A stretch of DNA of 64,000 nucleotides from Apibacter raozihei. GTDB taxonomy: Bacteria; Bacteroidota; Bacteroidia; Flavobacteriales; Weeksellaceae. A program made the translations under genes and the position numbers. Position 1 is the stretch's first letter; each line of letters begins with the position of its first letter. Positions 25,079 through 34,502 of this stretch are shown here, piece by piece. The notes under the pieces are model-generated. The model made no database searches and was not told the DNA's origin. It saw only the letters and a list, made by a program, of their open reading frames with translations. The DNA lies in assembly GCF_004014855.1 (NCBI RefSeq), contig NZ_CP034930.1, positions 3,019,716 through 3,083,715 on the forward strand, written 5' to 3'.

Positions 25079-25411
25079 TTAATCGTCTAATAAATCTTTT
25101 AGCTTAATCAGTTCTGCCTTAACCGCTTGTAAACGGGTAATAATTTCTATTTTTTTTGATATATTTGATTGAGTACTCAATACGGTTCTTGCCCCATCTA
25201 AAGTATACCCTTTTTCCTTAACCAAATGATAAATAAGTCTCAGATTTTTTATATCTTCCGGTGTAAAAAATCTATCTCCTTTTTTATTTTTTTTTGGAGC
25301 AATTATATCAAACTCCTTCTCCCAGAATCTTATAAGAGAAGTATTTACCTGAAAAGCCTGTGCGACTTCTCCAATTGAGTAATACAATTTTTCAGGAAGT
25401 TGGATATTCAT
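25079..25411 (-). CDS. MerR-family transcriptional regulator
   Basis: This 110-residue protein has the MerR winged-helix pattern (YYSIGEVAQAFQVNTSLIRFWEKEF, then GDRFFTPEDIKNLRLIYHLV and GYTLDGA). A short dimerisation helix follows and no effector domain, so it may not sense a small ligand itself. Cysteines for metal binding are absent. It precedes the small acidic protein gene and is divergent from the B12 locus, with no sign that it controls it. Confidence 0.85.
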   Translation of the reverse strand: MNIQLPEKLYYSIGEVAQAFQVNTSLIRFWEKEFDIIAPKKNKKGDRFFTPEDIKNLRLIYHLVKEKGYTLDGARTVLSTQSNISKKIEIITRLQAVKAELIKLKDLLDD

Positions 25412-25452
25412 GATTCAAATCTATGATATTTTATTTACTTAATAAAAAATAA

Positions 25453-25482
25453 TTGGCGAAGTAATTTAAATCTTTATATTTG
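25453..25482 (+). promoter_or_regulatory. Promoter of the B12 uptake operon
   Basis: TTGG at 25453-25456 and TATATTTG at 25475-25482 are separated by 18 bp, an excellent -33/-7 pair. Transcription should begin just before the riboswitch. Confidence 0.7.
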
Positions 25483-25486
25483 TAAG

Positions 25487-25662
25487 TGATTGGTGTTTAT
25501 CTGTTTTTATTTTCAAACAATATAAACTTAAAGGGAAATCCGGTGTAAATCCGGAACAGGCCCGCTACTGTAATCTCGCTATGTAATTTCAGAGATGTAT
25601 TGAATCCATATTCATATACAATTCTTTTAAATGGGGAAAGTCAGAAAACCTGCCAAATCTAT
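25487..25662 (+). ncRNA. Cobalamin riboswitch
   Basis: The leader contains the conserved cobalamin aptamer segments in order: TTGGTG at the 5' side, AAAGGGAAATCCGGTG, AAATCCGGAACAGGCCCGCT with ACTGTAA, and the B12 box AGTCAGAAAACCTGCC (25639-25654). It lies between a good promoter and a BtuB-like receptor gene. Adenosylcobalamin binding should lower expression of the downstream uptake genes. The expression platform in the next 130 bases is not resolved by eye; an AGCTTT/AAAGCT pair at about 25680-25699 may belong to it. Confidence 0.9.
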
Positions 25663-25796
25663 CGAAATATAGTTTTATAAGCTTTCGAGGAACAAAGCTG
25701 TAAACAATTTAAGTAATATTAAAATGTATTGCTTTTGCTGTTTATTCACTTATTCCAAGCTGCAAATTTATATTTCATAAATATAGCTAATTACGA

Positions 25797-27809
25797 ATGA
25801 ACAGGAATAACAACATATTATTTTCCATAACCTTAATTTTTATTTCCACTTTTCTTTTTTCCCAGAATATTACTGATTCTGAAGAAAAAGACATTTCTGA
25901 GATTATTATTGAAGGAAAGAAACAAAATGATAATATAATTCCATATCAAAAGTTGTCCGGTAAAGAATTGGAAAAACTTAACAGCGTTACTGTTGCTGAT
26001 GCTATCCGATTTTTTTCAGGTGTACAGTTAAAGGATTACGGAGGTATTGGCGGCATGAAAACGGTTAATATAAGAGGAATGGGTAGCCAGCACGTAGGTG
26101 TGTTTTATGACGGAATTCAGTTAGGTAATGCCCAGAACGGAACTGTTGATTTAGGAAAATTTTCATTAGACAATCTGGAATCCATTTCGTTGTACAATGG
26201 TCAGAAAAGTCAAATTCTTCAGACAGCTAAAGACTATAGTACTGCAGGAAGTATTTACTTAAAAAGTAAAAAGCCTGATTTTAAAATAAATAAAAAAACT
26301 AATTTAATAGTTAGCTATCGATCAGGTTCATTTTCACTTGTAAATCCTTCATTTATATGGGAGCAAAAAATTTCACCTTTTATTAGTACCTCTCTAAGTA
26401 TTGACTTTCTCAATTCAAGCGGAAAATATAAATTTCGTCAGACTATGAGGACCTCAGGAGGTGCTATCGCTTGGGATACCACTGCAATCCGAAAAAATGG
26501 AAACATAAATGCGATAAGAGCAGAGGCAGGTATATTTGGAAATATTTACCGCGGAAAATGGAATTTTAAAAGCTATTATTATGACTCTGAAAGAGGCATT
26601 CCTACGGCTATTGTTAAAAACGTATATGAAAAAAAACAAAAACAGTGGGATACAAATTTTTTCATTCAGGGTTCTTTTGAAAAAGAAATAACTGATAAAT
26701 ACAAACTACTCCTAAACAGCAAATTTGCATATGACTATACTCATTATCTTAGCAATGATGAGTCTACTAAATACATAAATAATATTTATAAGCAAAAAGA
26801 ATTTTATTTTTCACTAGCTCAAAAATATTCTTTATTACCATTTTGGGATTTAGGATTATCCGCAGACTATCAATATAACTCTCTGGATGCTAATCTTTAC
26901 CAATTTGCTTACCCGGAAAGAAACACAGAACTTGTAGCACTGGCTAGTAATATTCAATTAAAACGCCTGAAATTTCAGGCCAGTGTTTTAGGAACATTTA
27001 TTCAGGAAAAAATAAATAATAAATTATCTACACAGGCTTCACCTGATAAAAATGAATTTACTCCTACTCTTTTTCTTAGTTATAAGCCTTTTATCAAGAG
27101 TGATTTTACACTTCATGGCTTTTATAAGAGAATATTCAGGGCACCTACTTTTAATGATCTATACTATACAGAAATCGGTACTTCTAATTTAAAACCAGAA
27201 TATACAACACAGTATGATTTCGGAATTAATTACAGTCAGGACTTTTCTTCCTCTGTAGTCAAAAATTGGGGATTTTCTGCCGATATCTATTATAATGAAG
27301 TCAGAGATAAAATTATTGCATTGGCTATACAGCCTTTCAGGTGGTCTATGATCAATTTAGGTGAAACTCGTATTAAAGGTATAGAAATATCTACCCAGGC
27401 ATCGGTATTATTTCAGAAAGAGATGTTGATTAATCTGAAAGCAGTTTATACTTATGAAGATGCACAGGATGTTACATCACCTAAAGATAGTTATTATAAA
27501 AATCAAATTCCATATATACCATGGAACAGTGGCAGCTTATTGGCTGGGCTGATATTTAAAAAATGGGATTTAAATTACAGTTTTATATACACCGGTGAAA
27601 GATACAATATGTCTGCTAATATTCCAGATAATTACGAAAAAGAATGGTATACCCATGATTTATCTCTATCTCATACCATTCAAGCCAGTCATTTTAAGTT
27701 TAAAATAGCGGCTGAAGTTAATAATATTTTCGATAGACAGTATTATGTTATAAGAAATTATCCTATGCCTGGAAGAAATTACAGGCTTTCATTACGTATA
27801 AATTTATAA
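25797..27809 (+). CDS. btuB: BtuB-like TonB-dependent cobalamin receptor
   Basis: This 670-residue outer-membrane receptor has a signal peptide (MNRNNNILFSITLIFISTFLFSQ) and a TonB box region (EKDISEIIIEGKK). The plug domain has NIRGMGSQHVGVFYDGIQ. The 22-strand barrel ends GRNYRLSLRINL. It imports cobalamin across the outer membrane with energy from TonB/ExbBD. The riboswitch directly upstream makes a corrinoid substrate nearly certain. It is the first gene of a locus with three DUF5074 propellers, two of them lipoproteins that would sit on it like BtuG on Bacteroides BtuB. The last gene, 31302-32900, ends at a terminator. Confidence 0.92.
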   Translation: MNRNNNILFSITLIFISTFLFSQNITDSEEKDISEIIIEGKKQNDNIIPYQKLSGKELEKLNSVTVADAIRFFSGVQLKDYGGIGGMKTVNIRGMGSQHVGVFYDGIQLGNAQNGTVDLGKFSLDNLESISLYNGQKSQILQTAKDYSTAGSIYLKSKKPDFKINKKTNLIVSYRSGSFSLVNPSFIWEQKISPFISTSLSIDFLNSSGKYKFRQTMRTSGGAIAWDTTAIRKNGNINAIRAEAGIFGNIYRGKWNFKSYYYDSERGIPTAIVKNVYEKKQKQWDTNFFIQGSFEKEITDKYKLLLNSKFAYDYTHYLSNDESTKYINNIYKQKEFYFSLAQKYSLLPFWDLGLSADYQYNSLDANLYQFAYPERNTELVALASNIQLKRLKFQASVLGTFIQEKINNKLSTQASPDKNEFTPTLFLSYKPFIKSDFTLHGFYKRIFRAPTFNDLYYTEIGTSNLKPEYTTQYDFGINYSQDFSSSVVKNWGFSADIYYNEVRDKIIALAIQPFRWSMINLGETRIKGIEISTQASVLFQKEMLINLKAVYTYEDAQDVTSPKDSYYKNQIPYIPWNSGSLLAGLIFKKWDLNYSFIYTGERYNMSANIPDNYEKEWYTHDLSLSHTIQASHFKFKIAAEVNNIFDRQYYVIRNYPMPGRNYRLSLRINL

Positions 27810-27818
27810 ATTAAAAAT

Positions 27819-28913
27819 ATGAACTTTAAAAAATTACTTTTTCTTTTATTTGCAGTATTCAGTCTTATTTCCTGTAATAACGATGATATTTGGAGTGAGG
27901 CTTCCGACACAGTCACTTTAGGCAACGGATTATTTGTTCTAAATGAAGGTGCCATGGGTAATAATAACGCCTCACTGGATTTTTTAAATCTGGATACCGG
28001 AGAATATACATTAAGTGTTTATACAAAGGTAAATCCTGATATAGTAAATAAGCTGGGTGATATTGGTAATGATCTTCGAATATATAATGGAAAACTCTAT
28101 GCGGTAATCAACGGTTCTAATTATATTGAAGTTATGGACGCCCAGACCGCCAAACATCTGGGACAAATAAAAATCAACAATTGCAGAAGCATTGTCTTTA
28201 ATAATGGGTATGCCTATGTTACTTCATTTAACGGTCCTATTGTTTCCGGTCAAAAACGAACAGGTATTGTTTATAAAATAAATACTGCCGACTTATCTAT
28301 AGTTAATGAAGTTGCCGTGGGTTATCAGCCGGAAGAAATGGCTATTGCTAATAATAAATTATATGTAGCTAACTCAGGAGGATATACACAGGATGATTTA
28401 GATAATACTGTATCCATTATTGATTTAAATACCTTTACGGAAACTCAGCGTAAAGTGGTTGCTCCTAATTTGTGGAGAGTGAGAACCGATAAAAATAATA
28501 AGGTATGGATTTCATCTAGAGGCAATGCACCCGGTTTGTCTGTTTTATCTCCGGAAAATGATGAAATAATAAAAACTTTTAATATTACGGTAAGTGATAT
28601 GGCTTTTTATCAGGATAAACTTTATTACTATGGTACCGAATGGGTGGGAAGTACATCAACTAATCAATATGGGGTGATTGATATTACTACTCAAATAAAA
28701 ATTGCTGATCGCTTTTTGGATGAATCCACACAATCTGAAATTAAAACTCCTTATGGTATAACTATCAACCCTAAAAATGGTGATATATTTATTGCAGATG
28801 CAACCAATTATTATTCACCAGGTAAATTGTACCGATTCAATTCAAGCGGAACTTTATTATCTGAAAATCAGACAGGAGTTATACCGGGACATTTCGCTTT
28901 CTTAACTAAATAG
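27819..28913 (+). CDS. BtuG-like DUF5074 beta-propeller lipoprotein, copy 1
   Basis: This 364-residue lipoprotein has the lipobox LISC (Cys19) followed by acidic NNDD, suggesting surface exposure. The body is a YncE-like seven-bladed propeller of the DUF5074 type, with repeats such as LFVLNEGAMGNNNASLDFL, YAVINGSNYIEVMDAQ and VGYQPEEMAIANNKLYVANS. In Bacteroides the BtuG protein of this type binds cobalamin with very high affinity and hands it to BtuB. It lies 9 bp after the receptor gene in a riboswitch-controlled operon. It is similar along its length to the next gene, so the pair arose by tandem duplication. Confidence 0.85.
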   Translation: MNFKKLLFLLFAVFSLISCNNDDIWSEASDTVTLGNGLFVLNEGAMGNNNASLDFLNLDTGEYTLSVYTKVNPDIVNKLGDIGNDLRIYNGKLYAVINGSNYIEVMDAQTAKHLGQIKINNCRSIVFNNGYAYVTSFNGPIVSGQKRTGIVYKINTADLSIVNEVAVGYQPEEMAIANNKLYVANSGGYTQDDLDNTVSIIDLNTFTETQRKVVAPNLWRVRTDKNNKVWISSRGNAPGLSVLSPENDEIIKTFNITVSDMAFYQDKLYYYGTEWVGSTSTNQYGVIDITTQIKIADRFLDESTQSEIKTPYGITINPKNGDIFIADATNYYSPGKLYRFNSSGTLLSENQTGVIPGHFAFLTK

Positions 28914-28918
28914 TTTCC

Positions 28919-30070
28919 ATGAAAACTAATTATATAAAAAACGTAGGGATACTTTGTTTATCCCTTTTCATTTTCTATTCATGTCACAATGATGAAATTT
29001 CGGCATTGGATCCTGAAAACGACCGTATCACTACTCCTGAAGATATTGATACGGATGGATTATATATTCTTAATGAAGGAAATATGGGCTATAATAAAGC
29101 ATCTATAGATTATTTCGATTATACTAAAGGAACTTACTCAAAAAATATTTATGGAAAAGCTAATCCTTCAGTAGTTGGAAATTTAGGAGATGTAGGCAAT
29201 GATATTCAAATATATGGTTCTAAACTATATGCAGTTATCAACGTATCTAATTACGTTGAAGTAATGAATGCAAAAAATGCAACACATATCGCAGAAATTA
29301 AAATTCCTAATTGCCGTTATATAATATTTGATAAAGGGTATGCATACATCTCATCGTATGCAGGGCCTGTAGGAATGGATCCTAACGCCCAGTTGGGGTA
29401 TATAGCCAAAGTAGACACTGCTACTTTTGAGATAATTTCAAAAGAAACAGTGGGTTACCAACCAGAAGAGATGACTATAGCTAATAATAAATTATACGTA
29501 GCCAATTCCGGAGGTTATCGTGCTCCTGACTATGATCACACTGTTTCTGTCATCGATCTTTCTACTTTTAAAGAAATAAAAAAAATAGAAGTGGATATTA
29601 ATCTATGGAAAATAAAAAAAGATAAAAATAATAAACTTTGGGTTACTTCTCGCGGAAACTATAACGATATTCCTTCTAAGACTTTTATTATTGATCCCGA
29701 AACGGACAACGTTGAAAAAAAATTAGATATTCCAATTTCTGATATGGCTTTTATAGACGATAAAATTTATTTTTTTAGTTACCAATGGAGTACAAAAGAT
29801 AAAATTAAAACTTATGGTATCATTGATATAAATACTCAAAAAATCATTTCTGACCAATTTATCAAAAATAATGTAGAAAGCCAGATAACTGTCCCTTATG
29901 GCATAACGATAAATTCCGATAATGGAGATATCTTTATAACTGATGCTAAAAATTATGTAAGTCCCGGAACAATTTATTGCTTTGATAAATTTGGTTATTT
30001 AAAATGGAAAGCCGTTACGGGAGATATTCCCGGACATTTTGCCTTTTTACCTAAAAACTTAAAAAAATAG
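28919..30070 (+). CDS. BtuG-like DUF5074 beta-propeller lipoprotein, copy 2
   Basis: This 383-residue lipoprotein has the lipobox FYSC (Cys22) and then HNDE. It has the same DUF5074 propeller as its upstream neighbour: LYILNEGNMGYNKASIDYF, YAVINVSNYVEVMNAK and VGYQPEEMTIANNKLYVANS. The two copies differ most near the N-terminus and in inserts between blades, which may tune corrinoid preference. Spacing from the first copy is 5 bp and to the next gene 3 bp, so all are co-translated. Cobalamin capture on the cell surface is inferred from BtuG. Confidence 0.85.
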   Translation: MKTNYIKNVGILCLSLFIFYSCHNDEISALDPENDRITTPEDIDTDGLYILNEGNMGYNKASIDYFDYTKGTYSKNIYGKANPSVVGNLGDVGNDIQIYGSKLYAVINVSNYVEVMNAKNATHIAEIKIPNCRYIIFDKGYAYISSYAGPVGMDPNAQLGYIAKVDTATFEIISKETVGYQPEEMTIANNKLYVANSGGYRAPDYDHTVSVIDLSTFKEIKKIEVDINLWKIKKDKNNKLWVTSRGNYNDIPSKTFIIDPETDNVEKKLDIPISDMAFIDDKIYFFSYQWSTKDKIKTYGIIDINTQKIISDQFIKNNVESQITVPYGITINSDNGDIFITDAKNYVSPGTIYCFDKFGYLKWKAVTGDIPGHFAFLPKNLKK

Positions 30071-30073
30071 CCT

Positions 30074-31273
30074 ATGAAAAAAATTATTTATATTTTTAAT
30101 TTTACTTTACTTTTAGCTTCTACTATTAGTTGCTCTGGTGATGATTCTTCGGATACGGAACAAACAGAAAACATTGGAATTAATGACAGCTACAGTGTTA
30201 ATAGATTAAAATTGTTGACTCTATCCCCACAATCAACGGCCGAATCCCCTACCACATTTGAATGGATTATTCAAAGCAAAACTACCCTAAAGGACTCTGT
30301 TAATATTAAAAATCAACAGTTGGAATTTCTTGCTTTGTATACAGGAGCATATCCTGTAATTTTAAAAATTACTCGGGGAAATGATGTCTTTACTAAACAA
30401 ATATACATTTATGTAACTTTAGAAACGCCGTCTTACAGTCGTTATATTTCAAAAGTATATGATTTTTTTCCTGCTGTTGGCCAATTTACTAATACTTTAC
30501 CTGAATGGATAGCTGGTGATTCAAGGGAAACTATGATAAAAAAAGCAGACCAGACATTAACAGGTCCCAATCCCGGAATGATTAGTTTAGGTGGATTTGG
30601 CGGTTATGTTATTTTTGGTTTTGACCATACTATAATTAATATAAAAGGAAAAAAAGATTTTAAAGTTTTAGGTAATGCCTTCTGGAGTAATGCTCTACCG
30701 AATGAAAGAGGTGGAAGTAGTGAGCCCGGTATTATAATGGTTTCTTATGATAAAAATAAGAATGGTATTCCGGATGATGATTGGTTTGAAATGGCTGGTA
30801 GTGAATATTATAAACAAGAAACTATTAAGAACTATTCACTGACATATTATCAGCCACAAAAGCCTGAAACGGCTGAGGTAAATCCAACTTACATAAAATG
30901 GATGGATAATCAGGGAAATACGGGTTTTAAAACAAAAAATCAATTTCATTCACAAAGCTATTACCCTGAATGGGTTAATTCGTCATCTTTAACATATACA
31001 GGAACCAAGCTACAGGATAATTATTACGATCTTAGCGGAAATGGTACTAACTGGATAGGAAAATCTTATGAATTTGGATATGCTGATAATGTACCCAACG
31101 ACGATGATGCTTCGAATATTGATATTGACTGGGCGGTAGATAAATACGGAAATAAAGTGAGTTTACCTGGTATTGATTTTATAAAGGTTTATACAGGCGT
31201 CAATCAGGAAGCCGGAAATTTAGGAGAGGTTTCAACGGAAGTTACCGGAGCTTACGATCTTCATATAAAATAA
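30074..31273 (+). CDS. Surface lipoprotein typical of Bacteroidota B12 loci
   Basis: This 399-residue lipoprotein has lipobox TISC (Cys20) followed by SGDDSSD, an acidic surface-export-like stretch. Residues 40-120 look like a PKD/Ig-like fold (SPTTFEWIIQSKTTL, AYPVILKITRG). The C-terminal 250 residues carry a conserved pattern (ISLGGFGGYVIFGFDHTI, GGSSEPGIIMVSYDKNKNG, IDWAVDKYGNKVSLPGIDF) that I associate with cell-surface proteins beside BtuB/BtuG genes. DKNKNGIPDDDW looks like a calcium-binding loop. It may be a further corrinoid-capturing component (BtuH-like), but this is inference. Confidence 0.7.
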   Translation: MKKIIYIFNFTLLLASTISCSGDDSSDTEQTENIGINDSYSVNRLKLLTLSPQSTAESPTTFEWIIQSKTTLKDSVNIKNQQLEFLALYTGAYPVILKITRGNDVFTKQIYIYVTLETPSYSRYISKVYDFFPAVGQFTNTLPEWIAGDSRETMIKKADQTLTGPNPGMISLGGFGGYVIFGFDHTIINIKGKKDFKVLGNAFWSNALPNERGGSSEPGIIMVSYDKNKNGIPDDDWFEMAGSEYYKQETIKNYSLTYYQPQKPETAEVNPTYIKWMDNQGNTGFKTKNQFHSQSYYPEWVNSSSLTYTGTKLQDNYYDLSGNGTNWIGKSYEFGYADNVPNDDDASNIDIDWAVDKYGNKVSLPGIDFIKVYTGVNQEAGNLGEVSTEVTGAYDLHIK

Positions 31274-31301
31274 CAACAATAATAATAACTAATATAATTT
31301 A

Positions 31302-32900
31302 ATGAAAAAACATTTATCCTTTTTTGCTTTCATCTTCTTTTTGGTAATAAGTTACTCTCAGGATTATTCAAAAGGAATATTTATAATTAATGAAGGCTGG
31401 TTCGGGCATGATAACGGCTCTGTAAATTTTTTAAACGATCAGGGCCAGTTTACTTATAATGCCTATAAATCAGCAAATGAAAATCTCTATACACTAGGAA
31501 CCACCACCCAGTTTGCTACTATATATGGAGATCAGTTTTATTTTGTTTCCAAACAAGAGGGTAAAGGGGATTATTCCGGTAAAAAAATAGTGATTTCAGA
31601 TTCAAAAAACCTTTTGAAAAAAGCGGAACTAACCCTCCCAGCTGATGGGAGATCTTTTGTAGGAGTTGATGAATCTAAAGGTTATATTGCGACTTCTAAT
31701 GGTATCTATATTTTAAACCTACAAGAAATGTCTTTAGGAGATCTTATTGAAGGAAGTAATGGTTCACAGGTAGGGAATATGATACGAACTTCTCAATACG
31801 TATTTGCAGTAAAACAAAATACGGGAATCATAATTATTGATCCATCAAACAATTCTGTTATAAAAACTCTTTCGGGAAGCTATACTACAATTGTTCAATC
31901 TAAAAACGGAGATGTGTGGGCAGGTGCAGGCAGCAAACTTGTAAAGATAAACCCGGTAACATTTACCACTGAAGAAATTACTTTATCCGGTACATCTATC
32001 AGCGGTTCCTGGGGAGCCTGGAATGCCGGCAGTTTGTGTTCAAGCATTCAAAACAATGTTTTATACTGGACGAACAGCGGAACTTTCGGAGGTGGCTCTA
32101 CCATTAGTAAATATGATATAGATGCTAAGGTATTGAATACTTCTTTTTTCACTTTGCCGGGACAAGAAGGAACTTATAAGCAGATTTTCTATGGTTCTGC
32201 ACTACGTATTGACCCTGTAAGTAACCGTCTGATTATTACTGCCACTGAGTCCGGTTGGGGTGCACATTACCAAAAAAATTGGGTACACATGGTTTCTGAC
32301 CAAGGTGACTTAGTACATACGTTTTCACTTACAGATTATTACTGGTTTCCGGCTATTACTGTTTTTCCCGATAATTATTCACCACTTATAAACAGCCAGT
32401 TATCACAAACCATTAACGAACTTAAAAATACGATTCATATTAATTTAAAGAATATGGCAACTGATTCAGACAATTTAGATGCAGCAATTGTTAAGTCTGT
32501 TAATTATATTACCAATGAGCAGATTCTGGAAGCTTCAGTAAATAAAGAAGATGAATTGGTTCTTACTCCACTTAAACCTGGTAATGCTGAGATTGAAATT
32601 GTATTTAATTCAAATGGCAAGATAGCCCGACATGCTATGATTATAAATGTTCCCACCACTTTATCTAGTGAAGAAATTCAAATAAAAAAGGAACTTACTA
32701 TTTATCCTAATCCATGTACTGATTATTTCTTTATTGATGTGTCCAAAAATGAAAATCTGAAGATTTTTTCAGTTAATGGACAACAAGTCTATGAACAATA
32801 CCTTACCACTGGAAAAAACATGATTAATATTTCCCATTTAGCTCAAGGTATTTATTGGGTTAAAACAAGTAACGACAGTTATAAAATTATTAAAAAATAG
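31302..32900 (+). CDS. DUF5074 propeller protein with type IX secretion sorting domain
   Basis: This 532-residue protein has a signal peptide (MKKHLSFFAFIFFLVISYSQ), then a DUF5074 propeller (GIFIINEGWFGHDNGSVNFL through ITATESGWGAHYQKNWVHM). A linker follows, and a T9SS type A sorting domain closes it (LTIYPNPCTDYFFIDVS, GIYWVKTSNDSYKIIKK). It is therefore sent through the type IX system and fixed to or released from the surface, unlike the two lipoprotein paralogues. It is the last gene of the B12 locus, 28 bp after the previous one. A corrinoid-binding role is inferred from family and operon. Confidence 0.8.
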   Translation: MKKHLSFFAFIFFLVISYSQDYSKGIFIINEGWFGHDNGSVNFLNDQGQFTYNAYKSANENLYTLGTTTQFATIYGDQFYFVSKQEGKGDYSGKKIVISDSKNLLKKAELTLPADGRSFVGVDESKGYIATSNGIYILNLQEMSLGDLIEGSNGSQVGNMIRTSQYVFAVKQNTGIIIIDPSNNSVIKTLSGSYTTIVQSKNGDVWAGAGSKLVKINPVTFTTEEITLSGTSISGSWGAWNAGSLCSSIQNNVLYWTNSGTFGGGSTISKYDIDAKVLNTSFFTLPGQEGTYKQIFYGSALRIDPVSNRLIITATESGWGAHYQKNWVHMVSDQGDLVHTFSLTDYYWFPAITVFPDNYSPLINSQLSQTINELKNTIHINLKNMATDSDNLDAAIVKSVNYITNEQILEASVNKEDELVLTPLKPGNAEIEIVFNSNGKIARHAMIINVPTTLSSEEIQIKKELTIYPNPCTDYFFIDVSKNENLKIFSVNGQQVYEQYLTTGKNMINISHLAQGIYWVKTSNDSYKIIKK

Positions 32901-32926
32901 ATTTTATAACGTCTTTTATTTCAAAA

Positions 32927-32955
32927 AAACAGTTTGTTGTGCAAACTGTTTTTTT
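32927..32955 (+). terminator. Terminator of the B12 uptake operon
   Basis: AAACAGTTTG and CAAACTGTTT form a perfect 10-bp stem around TTGTG, followed by a T-tract. Confidence 0.85.
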
Positions 32956-32989
32956 GTTTTTTTAATTTCTTAATTTAACTTAAATATAG

Positions 32990-32997
32990 TAACTTTG
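32990..32997 (+). promoter_or_regulatory. -7 element of the stand-alone nuoN gene
   Basis: TAACTTTG matches TAnnTTTG 35 bp before the ATG of nuoN and lies after the upstream terminator. No good -33 partner is seen. Confidence 0.4.
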
Positions 32998-33032
32998 GCG
33001 CCGAACTAAATAAAATAAAATTCTAATTTAGG

Positions 33033-34427
33033 ATGAGTATTATTATCATTATTTTTGTTACGGCTATCCTTAGTCTTTACTCTGGAGTTTTTGGTTCCGG
33101 TAAATATTCGCAACCTATTGCTGTTATCGGATTATTAGTTGCCTTTGCAGCTACTTTTTACGGAGAAGTTCCTTTCTTCTTAAAATATTCCTCCATGTTT
33201 GTATTTGACGGAACATCCAAAATTTTTACTCAAATAGTAATTATTGCGACATTATTAATTTTCTTATTGGGACGCTATGCATTCCGGTTAATTGATCATC
33301 ATCAATCTGAAGTTTATTCTTTAATGTTATTTTCTTTAAGCGGTGGAATAGTACTTTTTTGCTATCAAAATCTTGTAACACTGTTTCTGGGTATAGAAAT
33401 ATTATCTATTCCCCTTTATGTACTGGCAGGGAGTAACAAAAGCGATTTAAGATCGAATGAGGCTTCAATGAAATATTTTCTCTTAGGGGCTTTTGCTACC
33501 GGTTTCTTATTATTTGGTATAGCTTTAATCTACGGCACATCAGGTTCATTTGATATTGCTGCTATAAGACACTACAGCCTTGAAACAAAAAATGTTCCTA
33601 CTATTTATATTACTGGGATAATTTTAATGTTAGTAGGACTATTATTTAAAATTTCCATAGTTCCATTTCATTTCTGGGCACCGGATGTATACGAAGGAAC
33701 TCCTTCTTTGATCACAGCATTTATGGCTTCTGTCGTAAAAATTAGTGGATTTGTTGCTTTGTATAAATTAGTTGAAACTGTATTTGTAGGTCAGCTAAAC
33801 GAATGGCAATATGTAATTTTTTATACAGCTATCCTAACTTTACTGGTTGCAAATATTATTGGAATTTTACAAAAAAATGCAAAAAGAATGCTGGCATATT
33901 CTAGTATATCCCATGCAGGTTATCTTTTATTAATTTATTTTAATACTGATTCAAATTCTGTTTATATATTAGCATTTTACCTGTTAGCTTATTCTTTAGC
34001 TACGGTAGGAGCTTTCGCCAGTCTTATTTATGTTGAGAGAGTATCACATGGTTCTTCTACTTTTGAAGTCTTTAATGGTTTAGCAAAAAAACAACCGCTT
34101 CTGGCTTTCACAACCTCTATCTCGTTGCTTTCAATGGCCGGAATTCCTTTAACCTCAGGGTTTATTGCCAAATTATCATTATTTACACAAACTATGGGTA
34201 CACAACCTGTGTTGGTAATTATTGCTGTCATAGGATCTGCTATCAGCATAGCTTATTATCTTAAACTTATTATAGCTATGTATTTTAAACCGGGTTATCA
34301 GGAACTTCAGAATGCTCAAAAAGCTCCGATTATATATAACTTGGTTGCTTTAATCGTAGTAGTCTTGATTATTGCTTTAGGAGTTTATCCTGCACCTATT
34401 TTCAATTGTTTATCAATAAGCTGGTAA
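33033..34427 (+). CDS. nuoN: NADH-quinone oxidoreductase subunit N
   Basis: This 464-residue membrane protein is the antiporter-like subunit N of respiratory complex I, which pumps protons. The conserved core is present: GIEILSIPLYVLAG with the Glu of helix 5, a Lys in KISIVPFHFWAPDVYEGTP, and the discontinuous helix region LQKNAKRMLAYSSISHAGY. About 14 helices are predicted by eye. In most relatives it is the last gene of a nuo operon, but here it stands alone between two terminators with its own promoter-like element. Translocation or breakage of the nuo operon is one explanation. Confidence 0.92.
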   Translation: MSIIIIIFVTAILSLYSGVFGSGKYSQPIAVIGLLVAFAATFYGEVPFFLKYSSMFVFDGTSKIFTQIVIIATLLIFLLGRYAFRLIDHHQSEVYSLMLFSLSGGIVLFCYQNLVTLFLGIEILSIPLYVLAGSNKSDLRSNEASMKYFLLGAFATGFLLFGIALIYGTSGSFDIAAIRHYSLETKNVPTIYITGIILMLVGLLFKISIVPFHFWAPDVYEGTPSLITAFMASVVKISGFVALYKLVETVFVGQLNEWQYVIFYTAILTLLVANIIGILQKNAKRMLAYSSISHAGYLLLIYFNTDSNSVYILAFYLLAYSLATVGAFASLIYVERVSHGSSTFEVFNGLAKKQPLLAFTTSISLLSMAGIPLTSGFIAKLSLFTQTMGTQPVLVIIAVIGSAISIAYYLKLIIAMYFKPGYQELQNAQKAPIIYNLVALIVVVLIIALGVYPAPIFNCLSISW

Positions 34428-34460
34428 ATTAAATCTAAAAATAATACGACCTTATATAAA

Positions 34461-34494
34461 AAAATCCTCTCAATATGAGAGGATTTTTTTTATA
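34461..34494. terminator. Bidirectional terminator between nuoN and acyl-CoA dehydrogenase
   Basis: AAAATCCTCTC (34461-34471) and GAGAGGATTTT (34477-34487) form a perfect 11-bp stem with an AATAT loop and T-tracts on both strands, serving convergent genes. Confidence 0.85.
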
Positions 34495-34502
34495 GAAAAA
34501 AT

